DNA from: a virus | DNA length: 49,428 nt | IMG/VR virus record: IMGVR_UViG_3300022871_000001 | Coordinates: 1-49,428 of that record | Direction: 5' to 3' (one strand) | Part shown: piece by piece, positions 47,634 through 49,428 of the stretch | Position numbering within the stretch: the first letter of the stretch is position 1 | Layout of the letters: each line of letters opens with the position of its first letter | Made by a program: the position numbers and the translations under genes | The notes under the pieces: generated by a model | The model's input: only the letters and a program-made list of their open reading frames with translations | Told to the model about the DNA's origin: nothing | The model's database searches: none

Positions 47634-47908
47634 TGTATATAACTATTGAAATGATAAAAGAGAATGATGATGATCTACATTTTGTAGATTACTTTTTTAA
47701 TCTATATGGTGAAAGAATAGAAATATTAGAATTTATAAAAACAGAGCACGAATTATTATATATTATATTTTTATTAAAAAACTTTGAATGTTTTAGAGTA
47801 CCTGAGTTTTTTGATTATATTAGAAGAGAATATCCAGATCATTACGATTGGATTTGTTATAATTGTATAGATGTAAGAAAAACATACGTACATTTATATG
47901 AAGGATAG
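47630..47908 (+). CDS. Small protein, unknown function
   Basis: This 92-residue protein overlaps the previous stop (ATGATG). It is acidic, aromatic-rich (HFVDYFFNLYGERIEILEFI) and has a WICYNC motif near the C-terminus. No family is recognised. Confidence 0.6.
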   Translation: MMYITIEMIKENDDDLHFVDYFFNLYGERIEILEFIKTEHELLYIIFLLKNFECFRVPEFFDYIRREYPDHYDWICYNCIDVRKTYVHLYEG

Positions 47909-47945
47909 ATATATCTAGCAATAGTAAAAAGTAAAGGAATAAATA

Positions 47946-48131
47946 ATGATAGATAATAATGTACGCCTAGAAAAAATACGTAAAGAAATACAAAGAAGTA
48001 TACATAATAAAGACTGGATCAAGGTTGGCATGTTAAAAGCAGAAGAAAAAAAATTATTATGGAATCAACAAAATAAACAAGGAGATAAGACAGTGGAATA
48101 TTTAAAAAATATGTTTGGATTTAATAAATAG
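47946..48131 (+). CDS. Small protein whose 3' end is duplicated at the LRR gene
   Basis: This 61-residue protein starts MIDNNVRLEKIRKEIQRSIH and ends in KTVEYLKNMFGFNK. Its last about 90 bases, stop and the following ribosome binding site recur at 485-600. Helical. No family is recognised. Confidence 0.65.
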   Translation: MIDNNVRLEKIRKEIQRSIHNKDWIKVGMLKAEEKKLLWNQQNKQGDKTVEYLKNMFGFNK

Positions 48132-48155
48132 GAGGATAATATGAATATAAATAAT
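48040..48155 (+). repeat. Duplicated segment (source copy of 485-600)
   Basis: This stretch includes the end of the gene at 47946 and the AGGAGG and ATG after it (ATG at 48141, which opens only six codons). It recurs at 485-600. Confidence 0.9.
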
Positions 48156-48242
48156 TTATAAGAGTTAATAAGAAAAAGTAGAGCAGATCAAAAAAGGATT
48201 AAAAGACGCTGAAATAGAATATAAATTGCAGGTGGATACGAA

Positions 48243-48407
48243 ATGAATAATAAAAAATGCGGGTTAAAATGCGAAGTATACGCACGCGTAACTGGATATA
48301 TAAGACCGGTTAACGTATGGAACAAGGGTAAAAAAGAAGAGTTTATTAATAGGAAGGAATATATTACAAATAATCAGAAAATAATCAAAAAGGCTATTGA
48401 CAAATAG
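48243..48407 (+). CDS. Orphan NrdD C-terminal domain, copy 2
   Basis: This 54-residue frame is identical in sequence to the gene at 44702 and is the coding part of the duplicated cassette. The upstream gene of copy 1 is missing here; only its last 20 or so codons remain, without a start. Confidence 0.75.
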   Translation: MNNKKCGLKCEVYARVTGYIRPVNVWNKGKKEEFINRKEYITNNQKIIKKAIDK

Positions 48408-48424
48408 CATAATATGTGTATAAT
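48397..48424 (+). promoter_or_regulatory. Promoter of the shared early family
   Basis: TTGACA, 16 bp and TATAAT, copied with the cassette from 44856-44883. It stands before the PcfJ/LRR gene. Confidence 0.85.
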
Positions 48425-48428
48425 TATA

Positions 48429-48565
48429 GTTAGAAGGAGGGGATATAATGAAAAAAAAGGTATATTAAAAAGAACAATTATAATAAAAGGAGGGGATATA
48501 ATAAAAAAAAAGGGATGACAAGACAAATAGAAAATCAAAAATGTTAATTATAAGGAAATAAGATC
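48429..48565 (+). other. Leader with repeated ribosome binding sites
   Basis: Two copies of GGAGGGGATATAAT(G/A)AAAAAAAA occur at about 48436 and 48490. The first has an ATG that opens only six codons (MKKKVY); the second has lost its ATG. This looks like a decayed and duplicated gene start between the promoter and the PcfJ/LRR gene. The start at 48566 has TAAGGAAA upstream. Confidence 0.5.
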
Positions 48566-49428
48566 ATGCTTACTGAAATAAAAAAATATGCTATTGGATT
48601 ACACAGTAACGATAATGTTATAGACTGGGTAGATACTACTTTATATAAATTTTTAACTAAAAAAGCATTATCTATTGATACTCAGGAACATATAGTTGAT
48701 TATTTAAATTCAACTGATAGCCCGGCAAAATTAGAAGGAATGTCAGTTAAACAAGCTATAGGTAAAGCACAAATTTGGATTGATAATTTAAACGAAAAAG
48801 CAAAAGGTATTAGCGAAAATAAAAATGATACTAAAATTATTTTAGAATTAAATAATGGATATAAAATAGTACAACTTATTAAAGAACCTGCGTATAAAAG
48901 GGAAGGTATGTTAATGCGCAATTGTGTCGCATCCTATTTTGGAAAAAATGTAGAAATTTATAGTTTACGTGATAGGCACAATATGTCACACTGCACAATA
49001 GAAAAAGATCAGCAAATTAAAGGTAAGGGAAACGGGGATATTTCACCTAAATATATAGATTTTATCATTACATTTTTGGAATTTATAGGGATGAATGTAA
49101 GAGATAATGAGATGAAACATCTAGGTTATAAAGTAGTTGCATTGAATCAATATGTTAAAAATAAATTATATAAAAATAAATATATTAGAGCAAATGAAAC
49201 AATAATATATAATGATAATGTTATTGTTTTTCAACATATTGACGAAGTTGCCAAATATAAAGGTGATAAAATATGTTTACTAAATGGAGATGTTATTTTT
49301 GCAAACAGTGAAATTACAACTTTAGACAATCTTACTTCAATTGCCGGAAATGTTTATTTTAAAAACAGTAAAATTACAAGTTTAAACAATCTTACTTCAA
49401 TTGCCGGCAATGCTGATTTTGGGGATAG
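48566..49428 (+). CDS. PcfJ-like / leucine-rich repeat protein, 5' part (continues at 1)
   Basis: This is the N-terminal part of the 418-residue protein that wraps the junction. The core around MLMRNCVASYFGKNVEIYSL, then HCTIEKDQQIKGKGNGDISP and FLEFIGMNVRDNEMKHLGYK matches PcfJ-like domain proteins (M-R-x-C-V-x-S-Y, then TIE, then IKGKxN). A short adaptor region follows (VIVFQHIDEVAKYKGDKICL) and the leucine-rich repeats begin near residue 244. PcfJ was first named from conjugative plasmids; its activity is unknown. The gene has its own duplicated promoter upstream. Confidence 0.78.
   Translation, partial: MLTEIKKYAIGLHSNDNVIDWVDTTLYKFLTKKALSIDTQEHIVDYLNSTDSPAKLEGMSVKQAIGKAQIWIDNLNEKAKGISENKNDTKIILELNNGYKIVQLIKEPAYKREGMLMRNCVASYFGKNVEIYSLRDRHNMSHCTIEKDQQIKGKGNGDISPKYIDFIITFLEFIGMNVRDNEMKHLGYKVVALNQYVKNKLYKNKYIRANETIIYNDNVIVFQHIDEVAKYKGDKICLLNGDVIFANSEITTLDNLTSIAGNVYFKNSKITSLNNLTSIAGNADFGD
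49302..49428. repeat. Direct terminal repeat (right copy)
   Basis: This is the right-hand copy of bases 1-127. It covers two 60-bp leucine-rich repeat units and a few extra bases. It most likely marks circular closure rather than a biological terminal repeat, because it begins and ends inside a coding sequence at no recognisable packaging signal. Confidence 0.85.

Larger units (their letters stand above)
48179..48428 (+). repeat. Duplicated cassette with NrdD-tail gene, copy 2
   Basis: This is the second copy of 44638-44887, offset by 3,541 bp in the same orientation, with about two differences. Confidence 0.93.

Overview
The window is essentially one complete, strongly A+T-rich tailed-phage genome. 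Its last 127 bases (49302-49428) are identical to its first 127, and one reading frame runs off the right edge and continues in frame at the left edge, so the sequence is best read as a closed or circularly permuted molecule of 49,301 unique bases. The virion genes describe a myovirus: HK97-type terminase, portal, MuF-like head protein, U35 protease and capsid, followed by a contractile tail whose gene order matches the Mu-type tail (sheath, tube, frameshifted chaperone, tape measure, gp43- to gp48-like baseplate proteins, fibre). A lipobox lipoprotein in the lysis cassette suggests a diderm (Gram-negative) host. The host itself cannot be named from the sequence. No integrase, transposase or partition gene was recognised.

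Layout. 1-0.52 kb: 3' half of a PcfJ-like/leucine-rich-repeat gene that wraps the junction. 0.7-2.2 kb: small beta-rich protein and a D12 adenine methylase with an internal 9-bp repeat tract. 2.2-26.9 kb, plus strand: packaging, head, tail, fibre and lysis genes, closed by a terminator at 26.92 kb. 27.0-30.0 kb, minus strand: a compact M24 metallopeptidase, small proteins, a Rha/KilAC regulator and a tRNA-like gene. 30.0-31.2 kb: non-coding, iteron-rich, probable replication origin. 31.2-48.5 kb, plus strand: early genes, including ERF annealase, YqaJ exonuclease, NinB- and NinG-like proteins, a replication initiator with the same iterons inside its gene, HNH nuclease, metallophosphatase, ClpP, polynucleotide phosphatase, PIN-PhoH and a dATP/dGTP diphosphohydrolase-like protein, then a long train of very small genes. 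48.57 kb to the end: 5' half of the PcfJ/LRR gene.

Early and minus-strand transcription is driven by a family of at least thirteen near-identical promoters (CTATTGACA, 16-17 bp, TATAAT-like). Several carry a gene with them as a duplicated cassette. The genome shows an unusual amount of self-copying: duplicated cassettes (31.4/31.9, 33.8/34.9, 44.6/48.2, 0.5/48.1 kb), a 75-bp inverted repeat with a rha relic (28.2/31.2 kb), a decayed inverted piece of the initiator gene in the origin region, and in-gene tandem repeats in the methylase, tape measure, 29-residue-repeat protein and LRR protein. This self-copying, together with the 190-residue M24 enzyme and the odd tRNA-like gene in the regulatory block, is the most unusual content of the window.
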